64,000 nucleotides of DNA from Protonemura montana (taxonomy: Eukaryota; Arthropoda; Insecta; Plecoptera; Nemouridae), in assembly GCA_947568835.1 (NCBI GenBank), contig OX387604.1:19001076-19065075 (forward strand). The letters are read 5' to 3'. Shown one piece after another: positions 38,201 to 50,440 of the stretch (positions are counted from its first letter, which is position 1; every line of letters begins with the position of its first letter). Made by a program: the position numbers and the translations under genes. Under the pieces are notes generated by a model. The model saw only the letters and a program-made list of their open reading frames with translations. It was not told the origin of the DNA and ran no database searches.

Positions 38201-39382
38201 ACCAAAATGCAAACTGCAACTGCAACTGCAATGTTTTTTGAACGGCTAAATAATTGAAAGTAAACTTATTGAATTATGAATGAACCTCTTAAATTGAGAG
38301 CTCGACTCTTAAATTGAAAGTGAATCCAACCGCTGAAATCAAACGGTTTGGCGTGTTGGGAAAACCGGTTCTCGTTAGATCACCGTAGTTAAGAACACTG
38401 CGCTAGGTCAGGTATTGGATGGGTGACCAGCATTCACATGATTAGTTCTCATGGGAGAGAAGTTGAAGGTATGAAAGTTAGTACAGAAACTTCACTCGCC
38501 TTGCTTATCAACTTCTCGACAGCATGGATTTGTGGAGGAATCCACAAATCTGCTGTTCGAGTTTTACCGTCCTTCGGAAGGGACGTTAAGCCGTTGGCCC
38601 CCTTGGTGCTCTTCGAAAGGAGTAGGCTACGTGCCGGCACCGGGTTGCTTCTCCTTACTGCTCAAGGTTTGGGTCAACATCATCCTCATTAACATCCACT
38701 CATTCACCGACGCTATTAGACCAGTGCCACGTGGCTCATTTTTAAAACATTGCGTCGTTAAACCCCACTTATCAATTAATCAAATCTAGAGACTGAAGCA
38801 CGAGTCTACAGTAGCAGTAAATTAGTAAAACGTACTGTAATAGCAGGGAGTCAGGTCGCTGAGTCCTCGTGGCAGACAAGATGTTTGCTTTGGGCAAAAG
38901 CATGTGTTTTCTGGATGCATGCTGTCGAACACATGCTTTGGCAGTCGATACCAGAAGGCCGGCAGACCCTGTTTTGACTGCTTTGATTCGTGGAATTGAA
39001 GCTTTAGAGTTCGGCAGAACGTCTTACGGTAGATCAGGAACGTATCGTTCGGGTGGATGTTCCTGGAACAAGTAAAGCATTGAGTTAGAGTGGTCTTAGA
39101 CCACTAGAGTTGGTTCTAGAGACTGGTCTTCTCAAATCTTAATTAATAGAAATCTTTTTCAAAACTTTTTAAATAAATTACGGTAAACGTGGATTTTTCG
39201 TACTCCTAAGTGCGATCCATTGATGTTATGATACTTTAATTATTTCAAGAAGTCGGCGATTTCCATCATTCAAACCAGGGGCCGTTATTGGTCACAGTTG
39301 TTAAAAAAAAAAAAAAAAAAAAATCTCATCCATGAAAAGCAATCGCAAGTAAAGAAACTTAATAAAAAAAAAAAAAAAAATT

Positions 39383-39480
<98 letters not shown>

Positions 39481-42400
39481 ATGCCCGCTAAACACAAAAA
39501 ATTAACTAAAAAGCTGTTGGTAGGCAGCACGTGATACATTTGAATACCGCGGGGTTGCCTACACGTTAGGCTGAGTCCCTCGAAAGTCCCTCTAAAGTGC
39601 GAAAAAATATGACTTTGGTACCAGGCGCCTACGAAAGTGTATCAAGCTGCATCATAGAGCATGTGACGTCACACTCCACTTGCTCGATAGATCCCACCCT
39701 GCTGGTATCGAATGAACGAGAAACAAGAAAATAGGGAAACATACTAAAAGAAACATAGTAGGAAATAAATAACAATACAATTAAATGATGAATAAATGGA
39801 TGAAAATGTTTAAGAAAAGCTCAGAGACTGTAACAAAATAATAAAGCAATGTAAATTGTTAATTTTCTGTTATTCCTGTGCCTCCTGACACGTAATTTAA
39901 CTAATTCACTAACTTATTGGCAGATATGTCTTTTACTAAAATGGACTTTGATAATAACTGCTAATTTAATGTTTCTGGCTGCTTTTTCCTGCACCTACCC
40001 TTAGTGGCCTTGACCAAATTTAACACATATACGATTTCAATGTAATATTTCTCAAGGTCCACGCAGCGTTACTGTTAGCACATATGGCTCAGTTATGGAT
40101 ATAAACCAACCAAGCCGTGGTCATTAGGGTTCATTATTGAGGCTATATTGATAATTTGAAGCATTCAATAACATTCAATACTTGGCAAGATGCGGCAAGA
40201 TGCTTTGTCTTCGCGTGTTTGTAGTTCCACAGTTCATAGTTCCAAGTAGGGAAGTCATACGCTTACTTGTGCACACTTTGGTGTCTAGGTTGTGTTTACT
40301 TGTGCACACTTTGGTGTCTAGGTTGTGTTTACTTGTGCACACTTTGGTGTCTAGGTTGTGTTTACTTGTGCACACTTTGGTGTCTAGGTTGTGTTTACTT
40401 GTGCACACTTTGGTGTCTAGGTTGTGTTTACTTGTGCACACTTTGGTGTCTAGGTTGTGTTTACTTGTGCACTCTTTGATGTCTAGGTTGTGTTTACTTG
40501 TGCACACTTTGATGTCTAGGTTGTGTTTACTTGTGCACACTTTGGTGTCTAGGTTGTGTTTACTTGTGCACACTTTGGTGTCTAGGATGTGTTTACTTGT
40601 GCACACTTTGGTGTCTAGGTTGTGTTAACTTGTGCACACTTTGGTGTCTAGGTTGTGTTTACTTGTGCACACTTTGATGTCTAGGTTGTGTTTACTTGTG
40701 CACACTTTGGTGTCTAGGTTGTGTTTACTTGTGCACACTTTGGTGTCTAGGTTGTGTTTACTTGTGCACTCTTTGATGTCTAGGTTGTGTTTACTTGTGC
40801 ACACTTTGGTGTCTAGGTTGTGTTTACTTGTGCACACTTTGGTGTCTAGGTTGTGTTTACTTGTGCACACTTTGGTGTCTAGGTTGTGTTTACTTGTGCA
40901 CTCTTTGGTGTCTAGGTTGTGTTTACTTGTGCACACTTTGGTGTCTAGGTTGTGTTTACTTGTGCACTCTTTGGTGTCTAGGTTGTGTTTACTTGTGCAC
41001 TCTTTGGTGTCTAGGTTGTGTTTACTTGTGCACACTTTGGTGTATAGGTTTTGTTTACTTGTGCACTCTTTGGTGTCTAGGTTGTGTTTACTTGTGCACA
41101 CTTTGGTGTCTAGGTTGTGTTTACTTGTGCACACTTTGGTATCTAGGTTGTGTTTACTTGTGCACACTTTGGTGTATAGGTTTTGTTTACTTGTGCACAC
41201 TTTGGTGTCTAGGTTGTGTTTACTTGTGCACACTTTGGTGTCTAGGTTGTGTTTACTTGTGCACACTTTGGTGTCTAGGTTGTGTTTACTTGTGCACTCT
41301 TTGGTGTCTAGGTTGTGTTTACTTGTGCACTCTTTGGTGTCTAGGTTGTGTTTACTTGTGCACTCTTTGGTGTATAGGTTGTGTTTACTTGTGCACTCTT
41401 TGGTGTCTAGGTTGTGTTTACTTGTGCACTCTTTGGTGTCTAGGTTGTGTTTACCTTTGGACTTTGGTGTCTAATTTGAGCTTACTTGTGAAAGATAGTG
41501 CCTTCAGTGGCGAGTCCTTGCAGTGTATTGCACTCTTTATGAGTCGTGTTGTCATCAGCCTGGTAGCCCCAATGTAGCAAGCCTGGACTTCCATTGTACT
41601 GGTCGATAGTCATCGGTCTCACCGGTTTACCAGCGTCGTTGATGCGTTGTCGCGCTTCGTTATCCGAACCCATGGTCACCACGTTCACCCCGTCGTCGAA
41701 CAGCTGCACAAAGAGTAGTGTAGGCTTTAGCTTTTCATTCAAATATTTGTCAGTTACAGAGCTGGTGAGGATTCAGTTCTAGGCCCAGCTCAAAATATGT
41801 TCTAATTTTTTAAGTTGTTTAGGCCCCGTTTGGGACTGACTTTTGAGAGGTAAAATAATTTGCCCATTGCAATTGAATTTGCAATTAAAATAAGATTTCA
41901 CAAAATACTGTACTTATCTATAAAATGAATACGATTTGGACAAAATGCTTGTAGGGTTTACAGCTCTGGAGCCCCTCGTCCCTCCCTCTCTTACTTTCTC
42001 CCTCCCTTACGTGCCACCCTAGTAAAACTAGCTCCAAGTTCAAAAGCAGCACAAGCATAACATATCTTCCTTTTGATTCTCCCCGCTGCCTACATTTGTA
42101 GGAGAATCCTGTTGTTGAAATCAAGTCGGTGGTCCTCTTGGTGCTCTTCGACAGGATTAGGCTACTTACCAGCTCCAGGTTCATCACCAGATTCCTTCTA
42201 CGCTAGGTTACGAGTGGTGGCCATCCTGCAGATAAAGCAGACTACGTGCCGGCACCGGGCTCATCATCAGATCCCTTCTTAACTCAGAGTGGTAAAGAGC
42301 ATCTTACCCTGTCAAGGAGGCCAAACTTGTCGAAAGCGATCCACCGTGGGGCGATGTGTGAGGCCAGGCGCACGAGTGGTTCATCGTATCCCCAGAGAAG

Positions 42401-45400
42401 GTCGAACACAGAGATATGGATCACTGGCTGGCTTCGAAGGTAGGTCGTCAGCGAACGAAGCGCGAAGTTCGGCAGCATTGGGGCATCACTCAGTAGCGAA
42501 GCAAACGCCTGAACAAATTCGGGGGACAAGTATTTAGTGCAACATTCTGGTAGTGAGAGCGCCATGTCTGTCTTGCATTCAGGAGGTCCCAGGCTTGGTC
42601 CTAGTTGATTGATTGATTTGTTTAACGACGCACCGTTTTGACAACTGGCCCTGCGGCACTGGTGTAATGGCGTCGGTGAATGAGTGGATGATGACGATGA
42701 TGATGAACCTAACCTAGAAGGGAGGAGGGAAAATCCGGTGCCGGCACGTAGCATACTCCTGTCACAGAGCACCAAGGGGATCACCGGCTTCACGTCCCTT
42801 CCGAAGGACGCTACAACTCAAACAGCAGGATTCCTCCACAAATCCATGCTGTCGAGAGGTTGATAAGCAAGGCGAATGAAGTTGCTGTACTAACTTTCAT
42901 CCCTCCAACCTCTCTCCCGAGTAGAACTGGTCATGTGTATCACGGTCACCCATCCAATACCTGACTCTGCGCACTGTTGCTTAACTTAGGTGCTCTCACG
43001 AGAACCGGTGTTTCCAACACGCCAAACCGTTCGTTTTGATCCTGGCAATGAGAGCATCATGTCTGCCTTGCATTTGGGAGGTCCCAGATTCGATCCTGGT
43101 GGCCGGCTATCTTGGCAAAGAGAGCGCCATGTCTGCCTTGCATTTGGGAGGTCCCAGGTTTGACCCTTGTTGCCAGCTATCCTGGTAGTGTTACTGAAAA
43201 TACTAATTGAATTATGCCAACTGGAAAGACAAAATGCAACAATGTGATGAGTTGCGTAAAGTATTTGTTGGCAAAACTTTATCTCTTTTGTATTTATTTT
43301 GAATTTTGAATTATGGTCTCCAAATATCCTGCGATGTACTCGTCAACGAGACGACAAATAGGCAGAGATGTTTCGTTGGTTCAAGGACCTTCGAAGTGAA
43401 ACTTGTCTAGTTTGCTCAAAATGTTAGCACGCTATTTTTTATTTTTGTCGTTGGCGGCTGCTTTGCAAACCCCAGCTCGAGTGATTTCTCAGAAAATGTG
43501 ATAATACTTTGCGGGTTTGCTAGGGGTTTGCTAAGAGTTATAAATATCTTAGTATCGGCTCGTTGATCTTTCTCTCAGTGAAAATATTATTAATTCCCAA
43601 GAAATTATCATCGTTCGACAACATTCCACCCCGCAATGACTGAGCAGATTTACAGCAGACTATTTGGTGTTAGGATGCCCTGACAACCGTGCACTCGAAG
43701 TATGCAACAATGCCGGAAGTTTTCTTTTCTTTCACGTACCATTTTACTTGGCAGAGGCAGATTTTGAGAAAGTTTTATACTATCCGCATCGGGCACGTTA
43801 CGTATCATGTAACATCGTGATTAGGAGCCAAATTTTTTATTAGTAGTTGCCAGAAATGGTCTGTGCAATGAGCATCGACAATTTCAGCCGATCATTCGCG
43901 ACTGATGCTCATTTCCAGCCTGGTCCAAAATTAATGATATTGCACGCCCAAGAATAATTCGAAAACTCTCCGGGAACCCTGTTAACAAATTACAGACACA
44001 CTACTCTGCCCACACTAGAATTCCTCGCGAAAAGGTTAGTTCCTGGACCGCATCTGTTTGATTTCTCTTAACAGTTAGTTGCTGCTGTCGTCGCATAATC
44101 AACTGACAAGAATCGGAGACTATGATCCGTTTCACCTTTTCTTGTCAGCGCCTTGGGACATAAGACCTTTGTAGATTTTTTGAGAAGTCGGTAAACAATT
44201 TATTCGTGCCTGGCATCGGGCAGTTGATCACAATGTAATAGTAATAGGTAGGTGAAACAAGGGTTGCCATGGCAATCTAAAATAAGTAACCCGTGCCCGG
44301 CATCGGGCAGTTGATCACAATGTAATAGTAATATGTAGGTGAAACAAGAGTTGCCATGGCAATCTAAAACAAGTAACCCGTGCCCGGCATCGGGCAGTTC
44401 ACCGCAATGTTATAGCAATGGGTGGGTGAAACAAGGGTTGACATGGCAATCTAAAACAAGTAACCCGTGCCCAGCATCGGGCAGTTGATCACAATGTAAT
44501 AGTAATGGATGGGTGAATCAAGGGTTATCATGGCAGTCTAAAACAAGTAACCCGTGCTCGGCATCGGGCAGTTAATGTAAAGGGTATCACGGGGTGAATT
44601 TCTTGTTCCCCGTCTTACAAATGAAATAATGAGTGACTTACGATTAAAGGCACGTTGGGCACCGTCACTATCGTATCCAATGACAGCTCTGTGGACAGCT
44701 GTTCCATGTACGTGACAGTTCTTTTAGGAATGTAGGTAACAGTTCCGTTTGAGTTGTATACCGCTTCGCTGTTCTCCAGCACTTCCCTGTAAATACAAGT
44801 ACAACTATTATTTCTAGAGTCTTAAGCCCTCCCCTGGGAAGTACAAGAGAGTATGAGGACACTACGTTTACTAAAAAAAATGTGTTTTGTAATATTTACA
44901 AATTGTGCTTCTTGAAAGCCACAGAGTGGAACGGATGTAAATAAATTTGATGTTTTGCCTCTGTTTCTTTACTAACTTTTTGTCAGAACAGTTTTTTATT
45001 CTCCTGAATTGTGTTTTACGTGCAAATAAAGAAACTGCATTTAATGAAATATATCAGGTGGGTGGATTTCCTTCCCTTGTTACAATAGATTATCGCTAGT
45101 TCCTAACTTTGCTTGCTCAGTCAATGCTGTTCTTCAATATCTTTCTCGCAACTTTTATGTGAATTATAAATTAAATTATATCACCGAAAATGCAAACATT
45201 CGGTGACGGGTTGGCACAGAACACACATTACTTTTCAAAAGTGCGCCACGTTGATTGATTAATTGATTGATTGTTTTTTATTGGTTTGAGGGAGTCACAG
45301 CACCTTGACTATGACAAGTGAGTATTGACAGTTAGTGTGTACTGGATACATGGGTACTGGGTACTGGGAACTGGGGACTGGACGCACGATGCACTATGCA

Positions 45401-47460
45401 AAATGAGCAAACCCGTACTTGTAAACGAATGGTCCTAGTTCCTCCACACGCATCTTCTCTGTGCCAGCAAGGAATTCTTCTGGGTTGGTCAGATTGAAGA
45501 TGTATATCTTAACGAACACATCCACTGGCGGCCTCCTCCAAATATCATCCATGAAGCTCCCTTTGTACAGCGACAGTTTCTGAGAAACAGGATAACAGAT
45601 GATTAGCACGGGACGCGATGCAATTGTAGGGAAAACTAGGGCAAAAACTCTGCTGGAAAATTCCGTTGAAAACGCTGGTGAATATTACTGCTTGAAGGCA
45701 ACATGAAAATTCTGCTGGAAAATGGTGTTACAAAACGCTAGCAGATCCCATCAAGCGTTCATTCTGTCTCTTCAATAGGATTCATTTCTTTTTTTTCAAT
45801 AACTGTTAAAAGCGTAACTGCGTAACCAGCACTAAGAGCAATACTTGAAGTCAATAAGGGCTGCATTGGGATCATCACTAAAAGCCCCGCCAGAAGAGTG
45901 GCCCTATGGTGCAACGTGATGATTTTACACAAACGAATGACCTTCCTGTCAATTGTGAAAGATCAATTGAGTGTCATACTTTTATTTAAAGTTCCTCGAA
46001 ATACTTGGCCCACATTTTGAGTGACGCATTTTGCTTTGACTTTTCCTCCGTGCCCCAATAAGCCGTAGGTAGCCGCAGGTAGCCGCCAGTTCGCCCTTGC
46101 GTCGGTCACTTTTAGCACTTTCTAAGAACTTCATACTACGCTGCGTTTGATCTCCCGAGTCGCGGGTCGCGAGTTCGAGGCTGATGACATTGACCGACAA
46201 TTCGCCTTCTGGGATCTTAATGATTGTTTGGCGAAATCTGTAAAGCGGGCCATGACGGCATCGTTTGCTCGGAAAGATATTCGCGAATATTTCCTTGTAA
46301 TGGCAATTCTCCAACATGTTTTTATTAATCTTTTTCACCTGAAGACCAATAAAACTGCAGACAGGGAATTTGATTTGATTTTGATTGATTTCTTTGGAAC
46401 ATTCTTTGCTTTCATAGCAAAAAAAAAGTTGAATGTGGCCCTATCTATTGGCGTATTGCTTGCATTGCTGCATTGCTGCATTGCTGTATTGCTGTATTTC
46501 TGGTATACTTACTGCGCGAATGATCAGCTGAATGGGGTCTACGCAGAAGATTGTGATGGAGGTGAACATCAGAAGGGCCCCTACTCCAGCAAGGGTCAAA
46601 GAGGCTGTAAAAGAAACGAATCTTCAAGGTCAGGTCCTTAAGGATCGATTCAGGACAACCAATGCTCAGGGTGAGATTATAATCCAAAGTGCTGCTTGAT
46701 CTCAACTCCCCACCCCCTTCTAGCTACAGTTAATAAAACAACTGGGGGTTTGGGTTCTTAGGATTATTTAGAATGACAAGTGGTTTGAAGTTAGAAGTTG
46801 AAAGTTATACAAATTGTAGGGGAGACCAGGGCTAGTTGTTAAAATGTACACGTTTTACTTTTTGGTGCGAATTTATCAAAATATTGGTGCTATTGTAATG
46901 TAGCATCACGCTTACCTATCTTTTGGTTAGTACAAGCAATTTTAGAAGTGTGATAATTTGTTGAAACAAGTTTGATAATCTTTAAAAATCTGACCGACTA
47001 GAAACTATAACAACTTTCCCCACGGTGGAGCAAGTTATGCTGCCACCAAATGACATATAAAATTACACGGAGGAGCAAGTTATGCTGCCACCAAATGTGC
47101 TCTAAAATTACACGGAGGTACTTTATTCTGCCACCGAATGTTATCTAAAATTACACGGAGGATCAGTTATGCTGCCACCAAATTTTATCTAAAATTACAC
47201 GGAGGTTCTTAATGCTGCCACCAAAAGACATTTGTAAGAAAACCAAGGTAGTTTATGCTGCCACCAATGGGTATCTCAAAGGGCACGGAGGTGCTTTATG
47301 CTGCCACCAAAATGCACTTACCTCGTCGTTTTCCGGTCGATGCAGTCAAAGGACACCGAGTGATTTGCGAGCAACAAGCTTTTAGGCTTTTCTTCTGAAG
47401 TTCCCGTCGTGCGTTGAGTAGCGAGTCCCCCTTGGAGTGCAGTCGTACCAAGGACTTCAT
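35291..47460 (-). CDS. Gene C: CD36/class B scavenger receptor, ten exons, about 546 aa
   Basis: Exons, in coding order: 47460-47322, 46604-46513, 45579-45419, 44786-44642, 42508-42308, 41703-41486, 39062-38836, 37138-37020, 36148-36023, 35503-35291. All have GT..AG borders and matching phases, total 1641 bp. Seen: a 46-residue basic N-tail (MKSLVRLHSKGDSLL...), TM1 in exon 2 (about 48-67), IFNLTNPEEFLAG, EELGPFVYK, FDLLWGYDEPLVRLA, ECNTL, FCRTLKL, CFCPK/SCLPRG/LTPCYY (all six family ectodomain cysteines), VSLPHFLDADP, VVPIFWVDL, TM2 near GAGLTGLILLGAAA and a short basic tail. Exon 1 starts at the first ATG after an in-frame TAG and has a strong donor (GACGAG/gtaagt) in the phase exon 2 requires. 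Compared with B, an intron splits the CTLQ...FHK region in phase 2, and the intron after YVG is missing. Ligand unknown; a surface or endolysosomal location is inferred from the family. Confidence 0.9.
35640..35830 (-). mobile_element. tRNA-like SINE fragment (gene C intron 9)
   Basis: On the minus strand GCCCGGATAGCTCAAATTGG (A-box-like) is followed closely by GGGTTCGAATCCTTG (B-box-like). The distance is too short for an intact tRNA, so the anticodon arm seems deleted. Probably a tRNA-derived SINE head. Confidence 0.45.
38341..38790 (+). mobile_element. Full-length 5S-derived SINE (gene C intron 7)
   Basis: Contains the 5S-like head (GTATTGGATGGGTGACCAG), the middle CCTTCGGAAGGGACGTTAAG and the 3' end CGACGCTATTAGACCAGTGC ... 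CGTCGTTAAACCCC. It lies 46 bp downstream (in gene C's direction) of exon 7, on the strand opposite to the gene. Confidence 0.88.
39301..39481. repeat. Poly(A) tracts and (CAA)n microsatellite
   Basis: Two A-runs (39303-39323 and 39363-39380), then about 32 CAA triplets (39385-39480). Lies in gene C intron 6. The poly-Leu reading frame opposite is an artefact. Confidence 0.95.
40250..41462. repeat. 33-bp minisatellite seeded by the gene C exon-6 splice donor, about 36 copies
   Basis: Plus-strand unit TTGTGCACACTTTGGTGTCT then AGGTTGTGTTTAC. On the gene's strand each unit reads CACAAGTAAACACAACC ... GACACCAAAG. The real exon 6 end and intron start read CACAAGTAAGCTCAA ... GACACCAAAG (41486 border), so the array begins at and copies the exon-intron junction. 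Each unit carries a donor-like CACAA/GTAAAC. Confidence 0.95.
42075..42270 (+). mobile_element. Partial 5S-derived SINE middle fragments
   Basis: AGGAGAATCCTGTTGTTGAA and GTGCTCTTCGACAGGATTAG, then ACGTGCCGGCACCGGGCTCA, match the middle of the full-length copies. The head and 3' end are missing. Confidence 0.55.
42600..43035 (-). mobile_element. Full-length 5S-derived SINE (gene C intron 4)
   Basis: Begins TTGATTGATTTGTTTAACGA (3' end) and ends in the reverse complement of the 5S-like head (GGTCACCCATCCAATACCTG ... CACGCCAAACCGTTCG). It joins directly to the tRNA-like units that follow. Confidence 0.88.
43032..43190 (+). repeat. Two tRNA-3'-half-like tandem units
   Basis: Two units of about 72 bp contain CATGTCTGCCTTGCATTTGG, then GAGGTCCCAG(A/G)TTCGATCC or a close variant. 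Same family, opposite strand, as 8130-8425. Confidence 0.65.
44205..44578. repeat. 87-bp minisatellite, about 4-5 copies (gene C intron 4)
   Basis: GGCATCGGG (AGCATCGGG in one copy) recurs at 44212, 44299, 44386, 44473 and 44560, exactly 87 bp apart. Each unit also has TGATCACAATGTAATAGTAA and CCATGGCAATCTAAAA. It ends about 65 bp from the exon 4 donor at 44641. Confidence 0.92.
47030..47312. repeat. About 42-bp minisatellite at the start of gene C intron 1, about 7 copies
   Basis: On the plus strand each unit contains TATGCTGCCACCAAATG and AAATTACACGGAGG. The last unit stops about 10 bp from the exon 1 splice donor (border at 47322). Confidence 0.88.
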
Positions 47461-47559
47461 GTCCGAGCCCTACCTGGGTGCTTGCTCCTTGGTCACCCCT
47501 CAAAATTCATCCCCTGACGTGCACAGGAACTGCGAACACGAGAGCAAACCACTGGCCTC

Positions 47560-47735
47560 AAATAACCTGGATAGAGTATGGGATCCAGCCAACTGATATC
47601 AAAAAACCTGGATAGAGCATAGGATCCAGCCAGCTGATCTCAAATTACCTGGATAGAGCATAGAATTCAGCCAGCTGATTTCAAATTACCTGAATAGAGC
47701 ATATAATCTAGCCGGCTGCTCTCAAATTTCCGAAC
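47560..47735. repeat. About 48-bp repeat, 3-4 copies, upstream of gene C
   Basis: Units contain ACCTGGATAGAGCATAGGAT, then CCAGCCAGCTGATCTCAAAT. It lies 100-275 bp upstream of the gene C start codon, in the 5' UTR or promoter. Confidence 0.85.
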
Positions 47736-50005
47736 TTTGGCGATATGGAATCATGAGAAAACTTGCGGCGTTTTTCAGGAAGACTTAGCATATCTGGATT
47801 GCTTATGATTTTTTCTAATGTATGATGATTGTTTGTTTATATTTTTGTGTGATTTGTGTGATTTGTGTGATTTGAATGATATGTTTCTGTTTTATCTCCT
47901 TATGAGGTATCCACGAGAGATAACTGTTGTGAAAAAAACTATTAAAAACTTGGTATTTGGAGCTAAGCTAAAATGCTATCAATTGCTAATATTTCTATCA
48001 GTTGTTTTCGTTGGCATTTAAAAACCCAGTTTAATCTTTTATTCAAAACTAGCCCTAAGTGTAGATAAAGTAGACACGAGTCTAAAACCATAATAACTCG
48101 TGTGGTTTCAATCCATTAAATGCACACAACTTGCACAAGCATAATTTTTGAGCTGTCAAAATTGCAACAAAACAATAAATGGCCAGTAACTATTTGAATT
48201 AATCATTTTCTTGCCAACTTGGTCGAGACGAATGGAAATGAGAAAAAGTCTAGACTATGATTTACACCTGTTTCGACAGTCAGATAATCTAACTATATAT
48301 TTCTTTCTTTCTTTAATATTTATTTATGCTGGGGAATTGCAGAATGTATAGATTATTTGTAGCATACATTGGTAGATATTGTAATAAAAAAATTAAAATA
48401 ATAATAATATTAAATGATCGCGCACATTTATCACTTAGTTCAATTTATTTAATGACTCAAGAAACAAAACAATCCGACAAAAACGATTACAGTGATAAAA
48501 CGTGAAATGTTACCTGAAAACTCATGTCGTTTATTTCACTGATCAATACTACCAAGCAACTAAATCATAATTACATAGTCACTGCTTGGTTAGCATTCGA
48601 ATATACTATTTTCTAGAAAGGTACTACGAGAAATGAACCTTTTATGATGCAGCTAGCTAATATTATTTAATCACCTGAGTTAATTGAGTAACTATATTCG
48701 ATAGCGTCCACCTGAAAAACGTCTGTGCATATAGAAAGTGCGAAACGAATCGTTCCACTTTTGGCGTAATACTCGAGCCAAAACCTAGGTCCCAAAACCT
48801 GGTCCAGGAGCGCTGGTCGGGCCAGGCTACTCTCACTTGCTATCACTAATATTTCGCTTGTTCACCTGGTAAGCCTCTTGACCCTTCTCGTGGTAAGAGA
48901 TCAAGAATGACATCAGTAGACCTATCTATGGGAGAACTCGTCGACGCACGCCGTCAAAATGTCGAAATCATCTGGGTCAATTGACTGATATAATCGTTAT
49001 CCGATTGTTTGTGACTGATCCGATTACCAAACAGCTTCCTCCGCATGGGTACATGCAACAATACTACAGACATGCAATTCAACAGGTACTTACTACGCCA
49101 ATAGTGCGATATGCACAAGAAGTCGTGCATTCAAATCACCATGCTAAAATTCGATCCACATGTAATCGCGCTAAACTGTTCTTCTAAGTTTAAAGCCATT
49201 CAAAAAGCAAAAAATAAAATAAATAAATACCTGTTATATTCCACAACACGGCACAATTATTCCGAAAATAATTTAACAAAGTTTTCAAATGAATCGCGTG
49301 TCACAAGCAACGTGCAGAGAGTGCCACTGCTTCCCACAAGTTCACTTTGAACCACGTATGAAGGTGACTTTCCGTGCTGTCAAAATGCCCTCGCTAAGTC
49401 TGACCCAACGTATCGGTGAGGGAGAACTGATCTCAGGTCTGTCTCATCTGATGTTATAACCACAAGCAGCTGTACCTATCTCTGACGCAACGCTAGTCCA
49501 CGCAAGGCCCTCAATGGCTTTCACTCGAAATTTTGACTCAAGTTTTCTGCCCGAATGCCGTGTAATCTTTGACCCTTAGTGCCGGCAAGAGTGGAGTGAG
49601 GTGGGATGGGGTGGGGTGAGGTGGGTGGGGCAGCCGGAGGGCCGCCAATAGTGTCAAGGAGACTCAAATTGGCCCGCAAATCGCGAGCTAAGCAAACAAA
49701 AGTGAAGTTCAGCAAACAAGGTTGGTATCGAATTGTGACAATAACTTAAGTCACAACTATCATGCTAATTTCATTGTGAGACATCTTAGAGGTCGTAAAA
49801 AGGAAGATCAAAGTAGAATCTCCTTTTGTTCGATTACGAAGTCTTTGATTTGGATCTAAATGACAAAGCGCTTCCGTGAAGCTGCTCTTTTTACTCGTTG
49901 TTGTCTTTGAAGTTAGCACCCCATTTACACTCTGCTGGCGTCACCCGTCTCTAGGCTGTCATGTGGGTGGTTCTCGTGTGAGTGACTGTCTTGTGTGGGT
50001 CGCCA
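47736..50005. other. Intergenic DNA between C and D, nothing recognised
   Basis: AT-rich, with a G-rich GGGGTGAGGTGGG patch at about 49596-49630. No conserved coding segment seen. The frame at 49876 starts at GTG and runs into the 9-bp repeat. Confidence 0.4.
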
Positions 50006-50008
50006 TAC

Positions 50009-50440
50009 AGGACTCTCAGGACTATCAGGACTATCAGGACTATCAGGACTATCAGGACTATCAGGACTATCAGGACTATCAGGACCATCAGGACTATCAG
50101 GACTATCAGGACTATCAGGACTATCAGGAATATCAGGACTATCAGGATTATCAGGACTATTAGGACTATCAGGACTATCAGGACTATCAGGACTTTCAGG
50201 ACTATCAGGATTATCAGGACTATCAGGACTATCAGGACTATCAGGAGTATCAGGACTGTCAGGACTATCAGGAGTATCAGGACTATCAGGACTATAAGGA
50301 CTGTCAGGACTTTAAGAACTGTCAGGACTATAAGGACTGTCAGGACTATCAGGACTATCAGGACTATCAGGACTATTTGGACTATAAGGATTATCAGGAC
50401 TATCAGGACTATCAGAACTGTTTGGACTCGCAGGACTCTC
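50009..50440. repeat. 9-bp minisatellite (CAGGACTAT), about 48 copies
   Basis: Nearly uninterrupted tandem 9-mers with variants CAGGATTAT, CAGGAGTAT, CAGGACTGT and AAGGACTGT. Being a multiple of three, it stays open in several frames; these are not coding. Confidence 0.95.

Noticed and set aside
39301..39495. Poly-leucine frame on the minus strand
   Set aside because: Translation of a (CAA)n microsatellite and A-runs.
40175..41577. Frames CTSKHNLDTKV (-) and LLVHTLVSRLC (+)
   Set aside because: 33-bp repeat in intron 6 of gene C; the unit is a multiple of three and therefore stays open.
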